Source of the DNA: a virus
Direction: 5' to 3' (one strand)
Virus record (IMG/VR): IMGVR_UViG_3300043467_000329
Span: 1 to 47,849 of that record
Length of the DNA stretch: 47,849 nucleotides
Below, piece after piece: positions 16,201 to 25,519 of this stretch (position 1 is its first letter; the number at the start of each line of letters is the position of its first letter). A program made the position numbers and the translations under genes. The notes below the pieces were generated by a model, which did no database searches, was not told the origin of the DNA, and worked only from the letters and a program-made list of their open reading frames with translations.

Positions 16201-18016
16201 CATCGAATGCAGGGTCTAATAAATTAGCAGCTTTAGGATTATCTAAAATATCAAAAACTGTATTTGAATACTTTAATAGGTTAGCATCTTTGTTAAAGAC
16301 TGGACGCAGTAACTGTTGTGCTTCTGAAGTAGATTGAGAAAATAAACTACCATATGCTCTGTCCATTGCAAGCAACTTAACAAAGTCATTAGCTTCTTGA
16401 CCAGTTAATTTTCTACCTTCATATACACCACTACGTAATGCAACACGCATTCTTGCAATATCTGCAGAACCAAACACTCCACCTTCACCAGTTGGTGTTA
16501 TCCCACTTAAAAATCTTCTTCCAGCTTCAGTGCCAAACAAACCACGTGATGCAACTTGTGCTAACTTTGTTGAATTTAATACAGTTATTGGAACATTCTT
16601 TGTACCAACACGAACACTTGTAAGAGTTTGTCCAATAGTATTAGCAACTTTTTCTGTGTAAGGAAGTATTACTTTAAATTTACCAGCACCAAATCGTAAA
16701 CCACCACGGGCACCAAGTACTTCTGCAACTGGCCCACGCAACGCGCTATAACCACGTGTAGCAATCTCACCTATTACATCATCAGTTAATGTATTAACAA
16801 CAAATTCATTGCCACTTACTTTTGCAGCTTCACGAACTTCACGTGCAATCTGTGCTAATTCTTCACGAGTACGAGCACCTAATGTTCTACGCGCACCAAT
16901 TCTTTGTTGTTCAAGAATAGCTTCTGCTGCTGTTTTTTGTGTAGCACTCAGTCCACTAGTTGCTCCACCTTGTGGCCTAATACCAAATGCACCCGCACCA
17001 ACTTTTACTGGTGCAGTTACGGCTGCTTCTGCTGCAGCTTTACGCGCTGCTATTTCTGCTGCATCAATAATGCCTTCTTTTCCTGCTTGTACTACTGCTG
17101 CTTCTCCAGCTTTAGCTGCTGCCTTAGCTGCTGCTGCAGCTGTTTGTCTTGTGCTTACAACAACACCTTCACGTGCAGCTTCTTTTGCTATTGCTAATGA
17201 AACTTTCCCTGTGCCTGCGGTCATAAAGGTAACAGGGTCTGTAAAGATATCTCCTACTAAACCAATGCCACGGTTAGCCCATGTTTCCCATTGCCATTTT
17301 GTTGGCTTGTCTTTTTCAGGTTCAAAAACATCACCCATTAATTGACCATAACCAATTTCATAATTTTTAGTTTGGTCTAACCAATCTTTCCAACTAAAAC
17401 CTCCAGCACCTAAACGATATGGATTACCAGTCTTTGGGTCAATTTCTTCACCACGTCCACGTGTACCACGCCATACTGCTAATTCATCACCAGTTTCTTT
17501 TAATGTAGATTGAATTAAGCGACGTCCAGTGTCAACTGCCATTAATGGTTTGAGAAGAAGTTGTTCAACTGGTTTAAATTCTAAACCACCTGGAATAACA
17601 TCAAAGTTAATTACTTTACCTAAAACATTTAATGCTGGATTAATCTTTTCTTGTTTAACAATTGATTCTACTTCTGACTGTGGAACTTTATAACGTTCTG
17701 CTAAACGAGTTAAACGCGTTACCTCATTCATCTTAGCTCTTAAGTCAGCAGGTATTGGAGGACCAGCTTGCACTGGAGGTGCAGTAGTAGTAGCAGTTCC
17801 TGTTTTTGTTGTTGGTGTTGGCGTAGGTCCTATCAAACCATCTAAACCTCGTGCAGTACTTTTAGGCGTAGTAACAACAGGTGCTATAGTTGTAGCAGTA
17901 GTAGCCTTAGGAACAGTAATAGTAGGAGTAGGGGTATTGCCAATTAAACCATCTAAACCTCGTGGAGGAGTAGTGGTAACTGGTGGTGTTGGGTTAGTAC
18001 CTTTTGGTGTAGCCAT
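13214..18016 (-). CDS. Very large internal virion protein (1600 aa)
   Basis: The largest gene of the window, last of the structural block. The Pro/Thr-rich N-terminus contains RGLDGLIGxTPTPT twice. A long Ala-rich helical region lies about residues 265-400, with helical domains beyond. A conserved aromatic stretch (IIPFWMWTSRSFPLILESSW) is near residue 1330. A Gly/Ala-rich hydrophobic segment lies near 1490-1540, and the C-terminus is Lys/Glu-rich. Size, position after the other internal proteins and podovirus context suggest an ejected core or DNA-delivery protein analogous to T7 gp16. I see no clear lytic transglycosylase motif. TAATG overlap with the upstream gene. Confidence 0.6.
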   Translation of the reverse strand: MATPKGTNPTPPVTTTPPRGLDGLIGNTPTPTITVPKATTATTIAPVVTTPKSTARGLDGLIGPTPTPTTKTGTATTTAPPVQAGPPIPADLRAKMNEVTRLTRLAERYKVPQSEVESIVKQEKINPALNVLGKVINFDVIPGGLEFKPVEQLLLKPLMAVDTGRRLIQSTLKETGDELAVWRGTRGRGEEIDPKTGNPYRLGAGGFSWKDWLDQTKNYEIGYGQLMGDVFEPEKDKPTKWQWETWANRGIGLVGDIFTDPVTFMTAGTGKVSLAIAKEAAREGVVVSTRQTAAAAAKAAAKAGEAAVVQAGKEGIIDAAEIAARKAAAEAAVTAPVKVGAGAFGIRPQGGATSGLSATQKTAAEAILEQQRIGARRTLGARTREELAQIAREVREAAKVSGNEFVVNTLTDDVIGEIATRGYSALRGPVAEVLGARGGLRFGAGKFKVILPYTEKVANTIGQTLTSVRVGTKNVPITVLNSTKLAQVASRGLFGTEAGRRFLSGITPTGEGGVFGSADIARMRVALRSGVYEGRKLTGQEANDFVKLLAMDRAYGSLFSQSTSEAQQLLRPVFNKDANLLKYSNTVFDILDNPKAANLLDPAFDVSAAASVVGREVSEEELALAKNLRSIGDEFYNRANYLHNRAQVAAGVPFEQIQPLPKNQAWFPHTLSKDAALDIEKGRLPEKVLNELGVDRSYALAGSNLRQLKAGELFFGKRLTQADIDGGIKSLNEIARKFGKLSYDFFETNAEEAFTKYARGFSRDTAYTNWLHNLALVTESERGNVDSFLGKIAEAEGAGPFVGKGFGGDLTQESIKTEFGVRPPSKLLPFADAATEILSPARVDALNQTPKFRTELESIRDEIVKLADEAEVKLAGNQTFYSDFLNQKINQLEQRILDLQRLAPDLPAGYGAAMSAEAKALADALQNESGRLVNALQNVPPDKWAKTVPLFLDNASAFLQINAQKYPGLLASPQIKEMITNFRRLEDPFVARLMPQWYKNTTQLFKSWVTAIPGFHERNALSNVFFMLSAGASPLEMRRATKVYMAYTKFLKKRGLESLLGLGGDEGVRALVEGAAKRELGITSAVLTTAEKDLVDKFLLSPRGEFLQRQLMESTSAGNKSAMEFLLSDEFAKTGLDIEQVVNKKIAGLNPQRRAEINNLIAERDRLFAESDKALRAGDDFAANDLAQAAQAIDGEIAGAFKTLGTDIDTYAKLLFATGSSGFGVVEDVFGTGTGAIGISGRGQTRTVQGAETLGEKAVGAGAEISRRFAKPLSWSRKEGQAIEQWSRFALTWDGLAKGLTPDEAAARTAKYLIDYQDLSQADRGFKQIIPFWMWTSRSFPLILESSWANPRAYATWNSIVRNATDKEDTSVRPGYLQYSFKLPFGRNIFANPDFGFQKQEDAFGNLTDPASMLGALAPVPRAIVEAGLNFKFKDQTQIYNPNYQTPVAEEIKYIVNNVLPFLGYYKRLGNATAGAIQNPAIGGAALAGGIAARTFGLPTSLGLAGGAVAGAGAEPFVGQLPGAGVVQNLPGLGKPGYIEEKEGKFTPEESRQYLFRLLGIPGYELQPYEQSLGYDSIIKQLEEVVNRAKNKKEEERKNK

Positions 18017-18822
18017 TATGGTTTAATATTCTTACCCTTAAGTGATTGTCTTCTAATCGCTTCATCTTTAAATGGTGTTTGTTTCTTTTTGTTTACAACG
18101 GAAGCAACGTGTTCAGTTGGGTCTAAGTAACCACTTGGTGCAAAACCTGGAACATTTTGTCTCATGTCTGAAAATTCTTTCATCTTAGTATCGATATAAT
18201 TTTTTGTTGATTCGTTAATAGTATCAACACCAATTATACCTTTAGATAAATTAGTTCTTGGACCATACTTTAAATTAGGACTTGGAAGATTTGCTTTAAA
18301 TGTTTTATCTGATGCTGTTAAATAATCTTTAACTGCTGGTTGAACTTTTGAATTATATTCTGTAAACAAATCATCAACATATGCACTTGCTGCACTTAGT
18401 GGGTCAGCAGATGCATTGGTTGCAGGAAAATCAAGTTTATCATCTTCATAATCTTGAACTATCGCAGCTTTAATTTCTGGTAAAGAATATCCTTTTTGTA
18501 TAGCTGCAACTATTTTTTGTTCTGTTGTATTAGTTGATTTAGATGCTGCATACCATTTAGGTGCAGCAGTTTTTATAATATTATTTTTAATAGTTGGATA
18601 TTTAGGACCAAGAAGAAAAGATGCGTAAGCATCTAAGTCATCACCAATAAGAGATTGTGGTCTCCATGCATTTGGGTATTGTGCTTGTGATGCACCAGCT
18701 AGTTGGTCATCAAATATATCTTGAACATCTTTTGGTTTAGCTAAGCTCTTAAGACCAGTTGGTGTTTTTTGTGCGGCCTTTTGGCGAGCTAGTGCTTGTA
18801 GCATTGCTTGATTTGGTGCCAT
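18016..18822 (-). CDS. Internal virion protein, 268 aa
   Basis: Soluble, Lys/Ala-rich and helical, with no membrane segment (starts MAPNQAMLQALARQKAAQK). Adjacent to and overlapping its two large neighbours by one or a few bases, as in internal core operons of short-tailed phages. No motif gives a specific function. Confidence 0.5.
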   Translation of the reverse strand: MAPNQAMLQALARQKAAQKTPTGLKSLAKPKDVQDIFDDQLAGASQAQYPNAWRPQSLIGDDLDAYASFLLGPKYPTIKNNIIKTAAPKWYAASKSTNTTEQKIVAAIQKGYSLPEIKAAIVQDYEDDKLDFPATNASADPLSAASAYVDDLFTEYNSKVQPAVKDYLTASDKTFKANLPSPNLKYGPRTNLSKGIIGVDTINESTKNYIDTKMKEFSDMRQNVPGFAPSGYLDPTEHVASVVNKKKQTPFKDEAIRRQSLKGKNIKP

Positions 18823-20003
18823 TATTTTTTCTTCTTTGCTATTGATGCTGCGAGTTGTGGAAATTCTTTAGCTACTGCTGCTGCTGATGCGTTTGGTTTT
18901 GCCGCAACAAAGTCAGCTACTCTCTTTATCAATGCAGTGTTACTTGCTTTAACTGGAATGTTAAGAAGTTGTTGTAATGCTGTTGGTTTTGCGGCAGCAG
19001 TTGTTGGTTCAGTTCCACCACCAGTGGTTGTTCCACCACCAGTGGTTGTTCCACCACCAGTTACTGGAGTAGGAGGAGGAGCAACGTAACCTGTTCCATA
19101 CAAAGTATTAAGAGCATCTTGCAAAGCTTGTTGACGAGCAATTGCTTGTTGTTGTGCTTGGAACTTAGCAGTATTATATTGAGTTTGAATTTCTTGTAAT
19201 GCGGCCAACTGTTGAGTGGTCAGAGTTCCTTCTTGTTGTGCTTTGTATGCACCAAGTTGAGCTGCTGCTAACTGCTGAGCCATCTGTTGTTCTGCTAATC
19301 TTGATTCTTGTCCAGCTCCTGATTGTGCTGTTAATACTCCAAGCAAGTTATTATAGTTTGCCGCGCCACCCTGTGCTGCTGCATTAGCTGCCATAAGTCC
19401 AGGTTCTGTTCTTCCTGCTTCTACACCTTGTCCCTGCATGTACTGAGCAAGGTCGTTAGCTATTGGTGCTGCTGTTGCACGTGGTGCTTGAGCATATGCT
19501 GTTGGTGCATTAGATGTTAAGTAGTTACGCAATGCATCAAAGCCTTGAGTTTGCAATCCACTTGCAGTTGTATATGATTTTCCTAATTGTGCTTGCTGTG
19601 CTGCAACTTGGTCTGCAATATATTTTTGTTGTGCAGTTCTTTGGTCTTCTAAAGTTGTCATTAATGTTGGGTCAATATTACCAGCAGTTAATAATTGATT
19701 TTGAATTTGTCCTGCTTGATACTTTGCACCTTGTGTTGCTCTTTCAGCTGCTGCTGTAGCGGCTTCTTGGTCTGCTTTAATCTTTGCCAATGCTGCTGCA
19801 TAACTATAGGCTCCGCTTGTTGAACCAGTTCCTCCGCCAGTTGTCTCAAACGCGCCAGTACCAGTTGTATCGGTGGTCTCACCAGTTGGGCTAGTACTGA
19901 ATCCATCACCTTCAGTTACCATTCTTGCTGGTGTAGGACCAGTCGAAGGAATTAAAGTATTTAATGGTTTTTTTTGTGACAAACCATATCTTGTTACAGC
20001 CAT
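18822..20003 (-). CDS. Gln/Ala-rich coiled-coil internal virion protein
   Basis: 393 residues. Long Gln/Ala helical segments (AQQQAIARQQALQDAL and similar) lie between a Thr/Gly-rich N-terminus and a linker with GGGTTT repeated. Low-complexity composition of this sort is typical of ejected internal proteins. The repeated linker near residues 315-335 is exactly tandem at the DNA level (18990-19060 region). Confidence 0.55.
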   Translation of the reverse strand: MAVTRYGLSQKKPLNTLIPSTGPTPARMVTEGDGFSTSPTGETTDTTGTGAFETTGGGTGSTSGAYSYAAALAKIKADQEAATAAAERATQGAKYQAGQIQNQLLTAGNIDPTLMTTLEDQRTAQQKYIADQVAAQQAQLGKSYTTASGLQTQGFDALRNYLTSNAPTAYAQAPRATAAPIANDLAQYMQGQGVEAGRTEPGLMAANAAAQGGAANYNNLLGVLTAQSGAGQESRLAEQQMAQQLAAAQLGAYKAQQEGTLTTQQLAALQEIQTQYNTAKFQAQQQAIARQQALQDALNTLYGTGYVAPPPTPVTGGGTTTGGGTTTGGGTEPTTAAAKPTALQQLLNIPVKASNTALIKRVADFVAAKPNASAAAVAKEFPQLAASIAKKKK

Positions 20004-20007
20004 GTTT

Positions 20008-20454
20008 CTACCTCAGTGCTAATAAAGCTTGCGCATCCGCAGCTATTTGTCGTGATTTATCTGATTCTAAATTAGCCAAACCTGATTGATAGGTTTCTAA
20101 ACCTTGAGCTTTACCTAGGTCATAGCCTCTTAGTTGATTAGCCAAATCTGTTTGAGCATACCCTAGGCTTCTAGCTCTATCTGAAGCATACTGTCCTAAT
20201 GCTCTATTATAAAGACCTGATTTAACACCTTGTCCTTGAAGCCCACGCCTGCCATAAGAAGAAGTAAGCTTTGGCACTTCTCCTAAACCACCACCAGAAG
20301 TAGTTTTAAAAGCCGCTTCCTGCAGTTGGGTAATTGGGCGTTGGCCGGCAGTTTCTGCCAGATAACGTCTATAGGCATTAAGGGCAGCTTCCTGCGAATA
20401 TGCCTGCTGCAGACCTCTACGCTGCTGTTCAAATATTGATGGGTCAAAAGCCAT
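20008..20454 (-). CDS. Virion-associated protein, 148 aa
   Basis: Tyr/Gln/Arg/Ala-rich helical protein (FEQQRRGLQQAYSQEAAL; YASDRARSLGYAQTDLANQL). Its composition matches the following internal virion proteins and it is 4 nt upstream of them. Family not recognised. Confidence 0.5.
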   Translation of the reverse strand: MAFDPSIFEQQRRGLQQAYSQEAALNAYRRYLAETAGQRPITQLQEAAFKTTSGGGLGEVPKLTSSYGRRGLQGQGVKSGLYNRALGQYASDRARSLGYAQTDLANQLRGYDLGKAQGLETYQSGLANLESDKSRQIAADAQALLALR

Positions 20455-20493
20455 TTATATTACCTCTTATTATTATAGATAAAATTTTCCATA

Positions 20494-20721
20494 TTACCAC
20501 TTACCTATTGGGCAGGTAGCTTGTTTTAATTTTACTTTTACTTTCATAAAACAACCACACTGCTTACATTGGGTAGTTGGTTTAAAAAACTCTGGACAAT
20601 CTTGACATAGTGAATATCTAGCACTTTCTTCCTCATCACTAACTTTCTCTACATCTGGGTCTAGCATATCCCATGGTCTAGTATTGCCTAATCTTTTCTT
20701 ATATTCTTGCCAAGCGTTCAC
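20494..20721 (-). CDS. Zinc-ribbon protein, 75 aa
   Basis: Cysteines in CQDCPEFFKPTTQCKQCGCF and ATCPIGKW make a compact zinc-binding module of a kind common in phage structural operons. The N-terminal third (WQEYKKRLGNTRPWDM) is variable-looking. It overlaps the upstream gene by 4 nt. Role unknown. Confidence 0.6.
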   Translation of the reverse strand: MNAWQEYKKRLGNTRPWDMLDPDVEKVSDEEESARYSLCQDCPEFFKPTTQCKQCGCFMKVKVKLKQATCPIGKW

Positions 20722-20936
20722 TCTTGAACCTCTGGTTGTACAAATTTAACACCATCAAAAGTCCAGCCTTCTCCAACTAAACCTCTTAGTTCATTTGGAA
20801 TAGGTATTATCTTAGGATTGGACATTAAAGCAGCAACCATGTTTTCTGCCCTAGCCCAAATTATTTCTGTATATGCCACATCACCATCTACTACAACGGC
20901 AAAGTAAACTTTCTCACTATCTGGTATATCTGTCAT
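20718..20936 (-). CDS. Hypothetical 72-aa protein
   Basis: Small alpha/beta protein (YFAVVVDGDVAYTEIIWARAENMVAALMSNP). AAGGAG precedes the ATG, and a TATAAT in the 35-nt gap upstream hints at a local promoter without a good -35. Family not recognised. Confidence 0.55.
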   Translation of the reverse strand: MTDIPDSEKVYFAVVVDGDVAYTEIIWARAENMVAALMSNPKIIPIPNELRGLVGEGWTFDGVKFVQPEVQE

Positions 20937-20971
20937 TTTGATTTCTCCTTCGTAAACTATATATTATACTA

Positions 20972-21844
20972 CTAGTAACATCCAAAACATGCACAACAAA
21001 CTTGTTCATTTACGTCGTTATATGGTTGACAAGCACATGGTGAACATGGGTTTGGTTGACAAAGTGGAGCATTCCAGTAGTATCTTCTAGTATAATAACG
21101 GCAACCACCTGAACAAAAACTATTCACAACTTCTGTTCCAGCTGAACTTCCAGTGCATGATGTGCATCCTGGTACTGGCGGTGGTGGTGGTGCTGGACAT
21201 CCAGTGCAGTTTCCATTCCAACAGAATTGGTTTGGACAACCAGCTTTTGAGTATCCTGCTCCTGATGAACCAGAACAATTATTACTTAAGCAAGTGTGTG
21301 GTCCAAGTGTAGATGGACTAACTGAAGTAACACCATTAAAGGCATAACCATTAGCAGTAGGGTTGCTACAGCTAAATGAGCAGTCAACTGGAGGTGGAGT
21401 ATATCCACAACTTGGACTGTTATATTCTAGTATTTCGTTATACGTGCCACCACTACCATCAGCACGTAGATTATAAAGAGTAAAACCACTGCACTGGTTT
21501 GCTGCAAGGAGCGTACCAGCTGGAGGATAAACTGGTGGAGCAAATGGAGTAACTGCATTTGATGGAGCTGAAGATGCGGATTGAATTCCATAGTCAGTTA
21601 ATCCATAAACTGTAAAAGTATAAGATACTCCGTTAGTTAAACCATTTACTTCAACTGGAGAACCTGCTGCTGTTCCAGTAATACCACCTGGTGAAGAAAC
21701 AGCAGTATAAGATATAGTTCCTTTGCCAATAGCAGTTGGTGGAGTAAAGCTAATATTAGCTCTAGTGTCACCAGCTGTGGCAGTACCAATTATTGGTGTG
21801 CCAACGGTATCACCGCTACCATCGATAATTCCAATGATTGGCAT
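20972..21844 (-). CDS. FN3-domain virion protein with cysteine-rich C-terminus
   Basis: 290 residues from the ATG at 21844, which overlaps the upstream stop (TAATG). Residues about 20-105 form a fibronectin type III domain (NISFTPPT, GLTNGVSYTFTVYGLTDYG, SNAVTPF). From about residue 125 the protein carries some 22 cysteines, ending CCACFGCY. FN3 modules on virions are thought to help adsorption to surface sugars. A cysteine-dense tail is unusual for a phage particle and suggests disulfide or metal stabilisation after assembly. Confidence 0.65.
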   Translation of the reverse strand: MPIIGIIDGSGDTVGTPIIGTATAGDTRANISFTPPTAIGKGTISYTAVSSPGGITGTAAGSPVEVNGLTNGVSYTFTVYGLTDYGIQSASSAPSNAVTPFAPPVYPPAGTLLAANQCSGFTLYNLRADGSGGTYNEILEYNSPSCGYTPPPVDCSFSCSNPTANGYAFNGVTSVSPSTLGPHTCLSNNCSGSSGAGYSKAGCPNQFCWNGNCTGCPAPPPPPVPGCTSCTGSSAGTEVVNSFCSGGCRYYTRRYYWNAPLCQPNPCSPCACQPYNDVNEQVCCACFGCY

Positions 21845-22536
21845 TACGCGCTCAAGTCTCCCAATAGTACCCAAGTATTTGTGGCTCTTTTAATTAAAGT
21901 ACCAGCAGTCCATTGAGCACGAAGTTTGAATCCAGGGTTAGCATTGATGGTTACACCGCTAGTTGGTTGTATTGTTACTTGTCCTGCGCCAGTTTGTAAG
22001 ATTGTTATTTGCGTACCAATCGGAAATGCTACAGTAGAGTTTAGAGGAACAGTTAAAGTAACTGGTGATGCATTAAGTAATTCAACCACTTTTCCATCAT
22101 CTGCTAATACTAAAGTATAGCTAGCTATCTGAGCACTTGTTTCAATATGGTAAACAACGTTGCCTTGGACTAAAGCTCCGTTTGTTGGAGTTGATAGTCC
22201 AGCTACAGTACCAACTGAAAAGTTACCAGCTGTCGTACCAACTGAAACGCTACCAGATACAGCAATTGATGTTGCAGTAGCCACTCCAAGTGCTGGTGTA
22301 GTTAAACTCAAAGATGCCCCAAGTTTAATTGTAGTTATGCTTCCGTCTGCAAGCAATGCAGTGGTTATGGCTTGACCAGCAATAGCTGCTGTTCCTATCG
22401 CGCCATTATCAAAGTTTGAACCAGCGGACAAACCATTGGTAAAGTTTGCTATTGCAGTGTTGTTTGTGTTGTGTTGTGCAGCAACAATCGGTTGACCATT
22501 TTGAAAGTTTGGAAATGGTATTGTAAGTGTAGCCAT
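21844..22536 (-). CDS. Tail fibre or spike protein, 230 aa
   Basis: N-terminal phage-fibre-like segment (IPFPNFQNGQPIVAAQHNTNNTAIANF), a repetitive beta region, then a C-terminal domain (GQVTIQPTSGVTINANPGFKLRAQWTAG ... WVLLGDLSA) that recurs at the end of the 38315-40279 fibre. The shared end suggests a common trimer cap or chaperone-like tip. It follows the tail tube-like protein, fitting a distal tail role. Confidence 0.65.
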   Translation of the reverse strand: MATLTIPFPNFQNGQPIVAAQHNTNNTAIANFTNGLSAGSNFDNGAIGTAAIAGQAITTALLADGSITTIKLGASLSLTTPALGVATATSIAVSGSVSVGTTAGNFSVGTVAGLSTPTNGALVQGNVVYHIETSAQIASYTLVLADDGKVVELLNASPVTLTVPLNSTVAFPIGTQITILQTGAGQVTIQPTSGVTINANPGFKLRAQWTAGTLIKRATNTWVLLGDLSA

Positions 22537-22538
22537 TG

Positions 22539-24311
22539 TTAAGTACTCCTAATTTTTCTTCTCTTGAATTTGTAAGCGATTGAATTTAATCCCCATTGTC
22601 TACCTGGGAAAACTGTTGAGTCTGTGTCATCATCTGGACCCATGAATTCTAATTGTATTGCGAATCCTCTACCTAAAGGAGCAACACCTTTTCTTTTAAT
22701 TACGGCACCACCAGTGTTAAAACCATATACTGCAGTGTCATAAACACCACCAGAACCATCTACTGAATAAGTTCCACCAGCAGCAGTAGCAGTTAAAGCA
22801 ATAGTTCTTGTTCCACCTACTTGATTAGTTTCATCAAAGTTTCTATAACGATTTAATGTTATTGCCGTAGGTGTTGAAACATCTTTAAATACAAAGTATG
22901 GACGAATAAAAGTTTTTAATTGAACATATGCTCTATCATCAAACCATGATGTACGATAATAAGATTTAAATCTTCCGCTTAACGATGGTGTTGCACCAAC
23001 AATAACATCATCATCGGTATTTGCATAATCATCAACAAAATATACATAAGGAAAGTCGTCATCTGGATGAATCATTAAATAATAAGGTTGGTCATCTGCT
23101 GTTCGCCAGTCACAACCAGATACCAAACCAAAACCTGGTATGAGAAATGGAGTTGCATCATCTGATAACATAGGTGCAGACTGGAACATTGTATACGCGC
23201 CAGCTTTGCCAATAGTAGCATCAAATATTAAATTAATAGTTGGATATGCTGGAGGTGAACCAACTTCAGTTGCAGTATATGGCAATGATATCCATACTCT
23301 ATTTCGTATAAAAGATAAAGTTATTTGGTCAGTGTGTTGAGCATTAACTTCATTGTTAATAATGATTGGTCTTATGCGTTCAAAGATATCATTAATACCA
23401 TTACGATTATAGAAATACAATCCTTGCGGCCAGTCGAAGAAATATACTCCACCATTACCAGCAACAGCTTGCTGTGGTGTGTCAACACCAAGGTTGGTTG
23501 ACACTTCTACTAACTGGAATGAGTCCGCGTCATAGCCCATAAGGAGATAAATAGCTTTTGGTTTAAATATCATTAGCTGACCATCAACTATTTTAATTGC
23601 ACGTATTCCTTCTCCACCTGCAATGATGTCAATGTAGTCATCTTGGAACCAGTTCTCTGGTGAACTTTCATGTGACCAACGTAGTCTATTAGGATATGCA
23701 GTTAGTGTAGGAGTTGCATCACTATTATATTCTTTTGTATTAGCTACAAATAACTTATTAGCATGAGCAACTGTGTGTTCTGCGCGAGGCATATAACCAC
23801 CAACTGGCAATTGGTATGGCTGCCAAGTAGGACCAGATGCAATCAAAGATGTTGCATATGTTTGACCAACAGTCCACTTGTACATATTTGGTGCATCTTT
23901 TCCAAGAGCAATATAAAGAGTATCTTCCCATTGAGCCATGCCAGCACCATTAGGAGATTTAACTGCTAATGGAGTTGATACTGCACTATCTAAATAACTA
24001 AAGTTGCCACCGGAAGAAACATAAACTCTACCATCATAGGGACCAGTTACTTGATAACCAGTTGTTAACATGATTTGTGGTGCGGCAGGATACTTATAAT
24101 TATATAATCCTTTTGGATTCCATGTTCCAGTAAATGCTATTGGACTAGGATTTTTTGTTTGATAGCCGGCACGGGAAAACACACCACCACGTGGGTCAAC
24201 TTCAACATTAAGCATTCCTGGTGATTCATTCGGTGCTAACTGAAATTGGTCAGCACGAAAGTTAAGCCCACCAGTAAAGTCAAATAACTGTTGAACTGCA
24301 ATATTAGCCAT
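22539..24311 (-). CDS. Tail tube or stabilisation protein of short-tailed phage
   Basis: 590 residues, beta-rich. The N-terminus FTGGLNFRADQFQLAPNESPGMLNVEVDPRGG is typical of podovirus proteins related to P22 gp10 or tubular protein B. Kelch-like strands follow (VSSGGNFSYLDSA, DTLYIALGKDAPNMYKW). It is placed directly after the adaptor gene, as expected. Assignment rests on motif memory and order. Confidence 0.6.
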   Translation of the reverse strand: MANIAVQQLFDFTGGLNFRADQFQLAPNESPGMLNVEVDPRGGVFSRAGYQTKNPSPIAFTGTWNPKGLYNYKYPAAPQIMLTTGYQVTGPYDGRVYVSSGGNFSYLDSAVSTPLAVKSPNGAGMAQWEDTLYIALGKDAPNMYKWTVGQTYATSLIASGPTWQPYQLPVGGYMPRAEHTVAHANKLFVANTKEYNSDATPTLTAYPNRLRWSHESSPENWFQDDYIDIIAGGEGIRAIKIVDGQLMIFKPKAIYLLMGYDADSFQLVEVSTNLGVDTPQQAVAGNGGVYFFDWPQGLYFYNRNGINDIFERIRPIIINNEVNAQHTDQITLSFIRNRVWISLPYTATEVGSPPAYPTINLIFDATIGKAGAYTMFQSAPMLSDDATPFLIPGFGLVSGCDWRTADDQPYYLMIHPDDDFPYVYFVDDYANTDDDVIVGATPSLSGRFKSYYRTSWFDDRAYVQLKTFIRPYFVFKDVSTPTAITLNRYRNFDETNQVGGTRTIALTATAAGGTYSVDGSGGVYDTAVYGFNTGGAVIKRKGVAPLGRGFAIQLEFMGPDDDTDSTVFPGRQWGLNSIAYKFKRRKIRST

Positions 24312-24314
24312 TGT

Positions 24315-25160
24315 TTACCAAGCCACCGCACTAGGAATTGCTCCTGCACTTGGAAGCACTTGTATACCTGGCATGTTGTAACCATAGCCAATTGCACTTA
24401 ACTGCAATCCACCAGAATATACTAATGGTTGATTGCTGCTTGGTGCTGTTAAGTAATCCTGGTAGTTCTTTAAGTTTGTAACAAATTGGTCTCTATAAAC
24501 TCTTGCCATTTCAGCATCTTCTTGGAACTGATAGATGCGTGACATTGTATAAGTTATAAGACAAGCCTGTAGTTCAAGGTCTAAGTCTACATACATAGTT
24601 GATTCTGAGTTGCTTGAATCTAATAACCAATCAAGGTCTGGTTCACGATATCCTCTAACTAATAGAGTGTAGATTTGATTTGGGCGCGGCCATAGATAAA
24701 GTTGATTAGCCCAAAGTGAGAAGTATGCTGGAATCCCAACTTGGTTAGTTGAACCTACCCACCATCTTTCGCCTTGGTCTTGGCTAATATAAATTAATTC
24801 AACACCAAAGTTTTCATATATTTCTGGACCTTGAATTGAAACAACGTTAATTAATTCTTTAATATCATTCATATCAACAGTCTGGGGAACTGTTACATAA
24901 GGTGAATATGTTTGAGTCATTGTAAAGTTTGCAACTGTTGGACCACCTTCTACGGTTGCTGTTATATAATTTGATTCAAACCAAGGCCAGCGAGTATCGG
25001 TATCTACTATTGTTTGAAAACCTTCTTTAAGAAACTGAAGCACTAGGTCCTGGTTAATATCATCAACATCATTATCATAGCCAATTTGTAGCTGAGAAAG
25101 ATTCTCAAGCAATTGGATAAGATAGTAAGAGTTTAAACCACCTCTTGGGTCTAGTGCCAT
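24315..25160 (-). CDS. Head-tail adaptor (tubular A or gp4-like)
   Basis: 281 residues with a helical N-terminus (LLENLSQLQIGYDNDVDDINQDLVLQFLKEG) and DTRWPWFESNYITAT, the arrangement of adaptor proteins that dock under the portal. It lies between capsid and tail tube genes. The C-terminal 30 residues are Gly/Ser-rich. Family match inferred from pattern and position. Confidence 0.6.
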   Translation of the reverse strand: MALDPRGGLNSYYLIQLLENLSQLQIGYDNDVDDINQDLVLQFLKEGFQTIVDTDTRWPWFESNYITATVEGGPTVANFTMTQTYSPYVTVPQTVDMNDIKELINVVSIQGPEIYENFGVELIYISQDQGERWWVGSTNQVGIPAYFSLWANQLYLWPRPNQIYTLLVRGYREPDLDWLLDSSNSESTMYVDLDLELQACLITYTMSRIYQFQEDAEMARVYRDQFVTNLKNYQDYLTAPSSNQPLVYSGGLQLSAIGYGYNMPGIQVLPSAGAIPSAVAW

Positions 25161-25169
25161 GTTATATTC

Positions 25170-25451
25170 CTATTCTTTAGACTTAGCTGCTTTAGCCTGT
25201 TGATTTAAATGGCCAATACAGAATTCGGTTTTTCTAGCTTGCGGTGCTCTACATCTTTCTTGCTTCATTTCATTCCAATGTGTGCAAGTTGGCACTGGGG
25301 GAATGTATTCTACGCCAGAAGGTGGAGCAAGTTCAGTATTAGATTGCACAAAGTTAGGCATAACGCCTGCTACATCTTGTCCAGACTTTGGTGAATTATA
25401 CATCTCACACCCTGCTGGAACTTGACTTGTAAATACTGGCTGTCTTGTCAT
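25170..25451 (-). CDS. Small cysteine/histidine protein after the capsid gene
   Basis: 93 residues from the ATG at 25451 (AAGGA upstream). A longer frame to 25562 would run through the capsid terminator hairpin and is rejected. The C-terminal part has THWNEMKQERCRAPQARKTEFCIGHL, which may bind zinc. Function unknown. Confidence 0.55.
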   Translation of the reverse strand: MTRQPVFTSQVPAGCEMYNSPKSGQDVAGVMPNFVQSNTELAPPSGVEYIPPVPTCTHWNEMKQERCRAPQARKTEFCIGHLNQQAKAAKSKE

Positions 25452-25519
25452 ATGTTTATTATCCTTCGTGATAAATAGTTCTCTATGTATTGTACAAATT
25501 TTTTCATTTAAAAGGAAAT

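Noticed and set aside
16809-17345. 178-aa plus-strand Ala-rich frame
   Set aside because: Shadow of the Ala-rich region of the 1600-aa internal virion protein.
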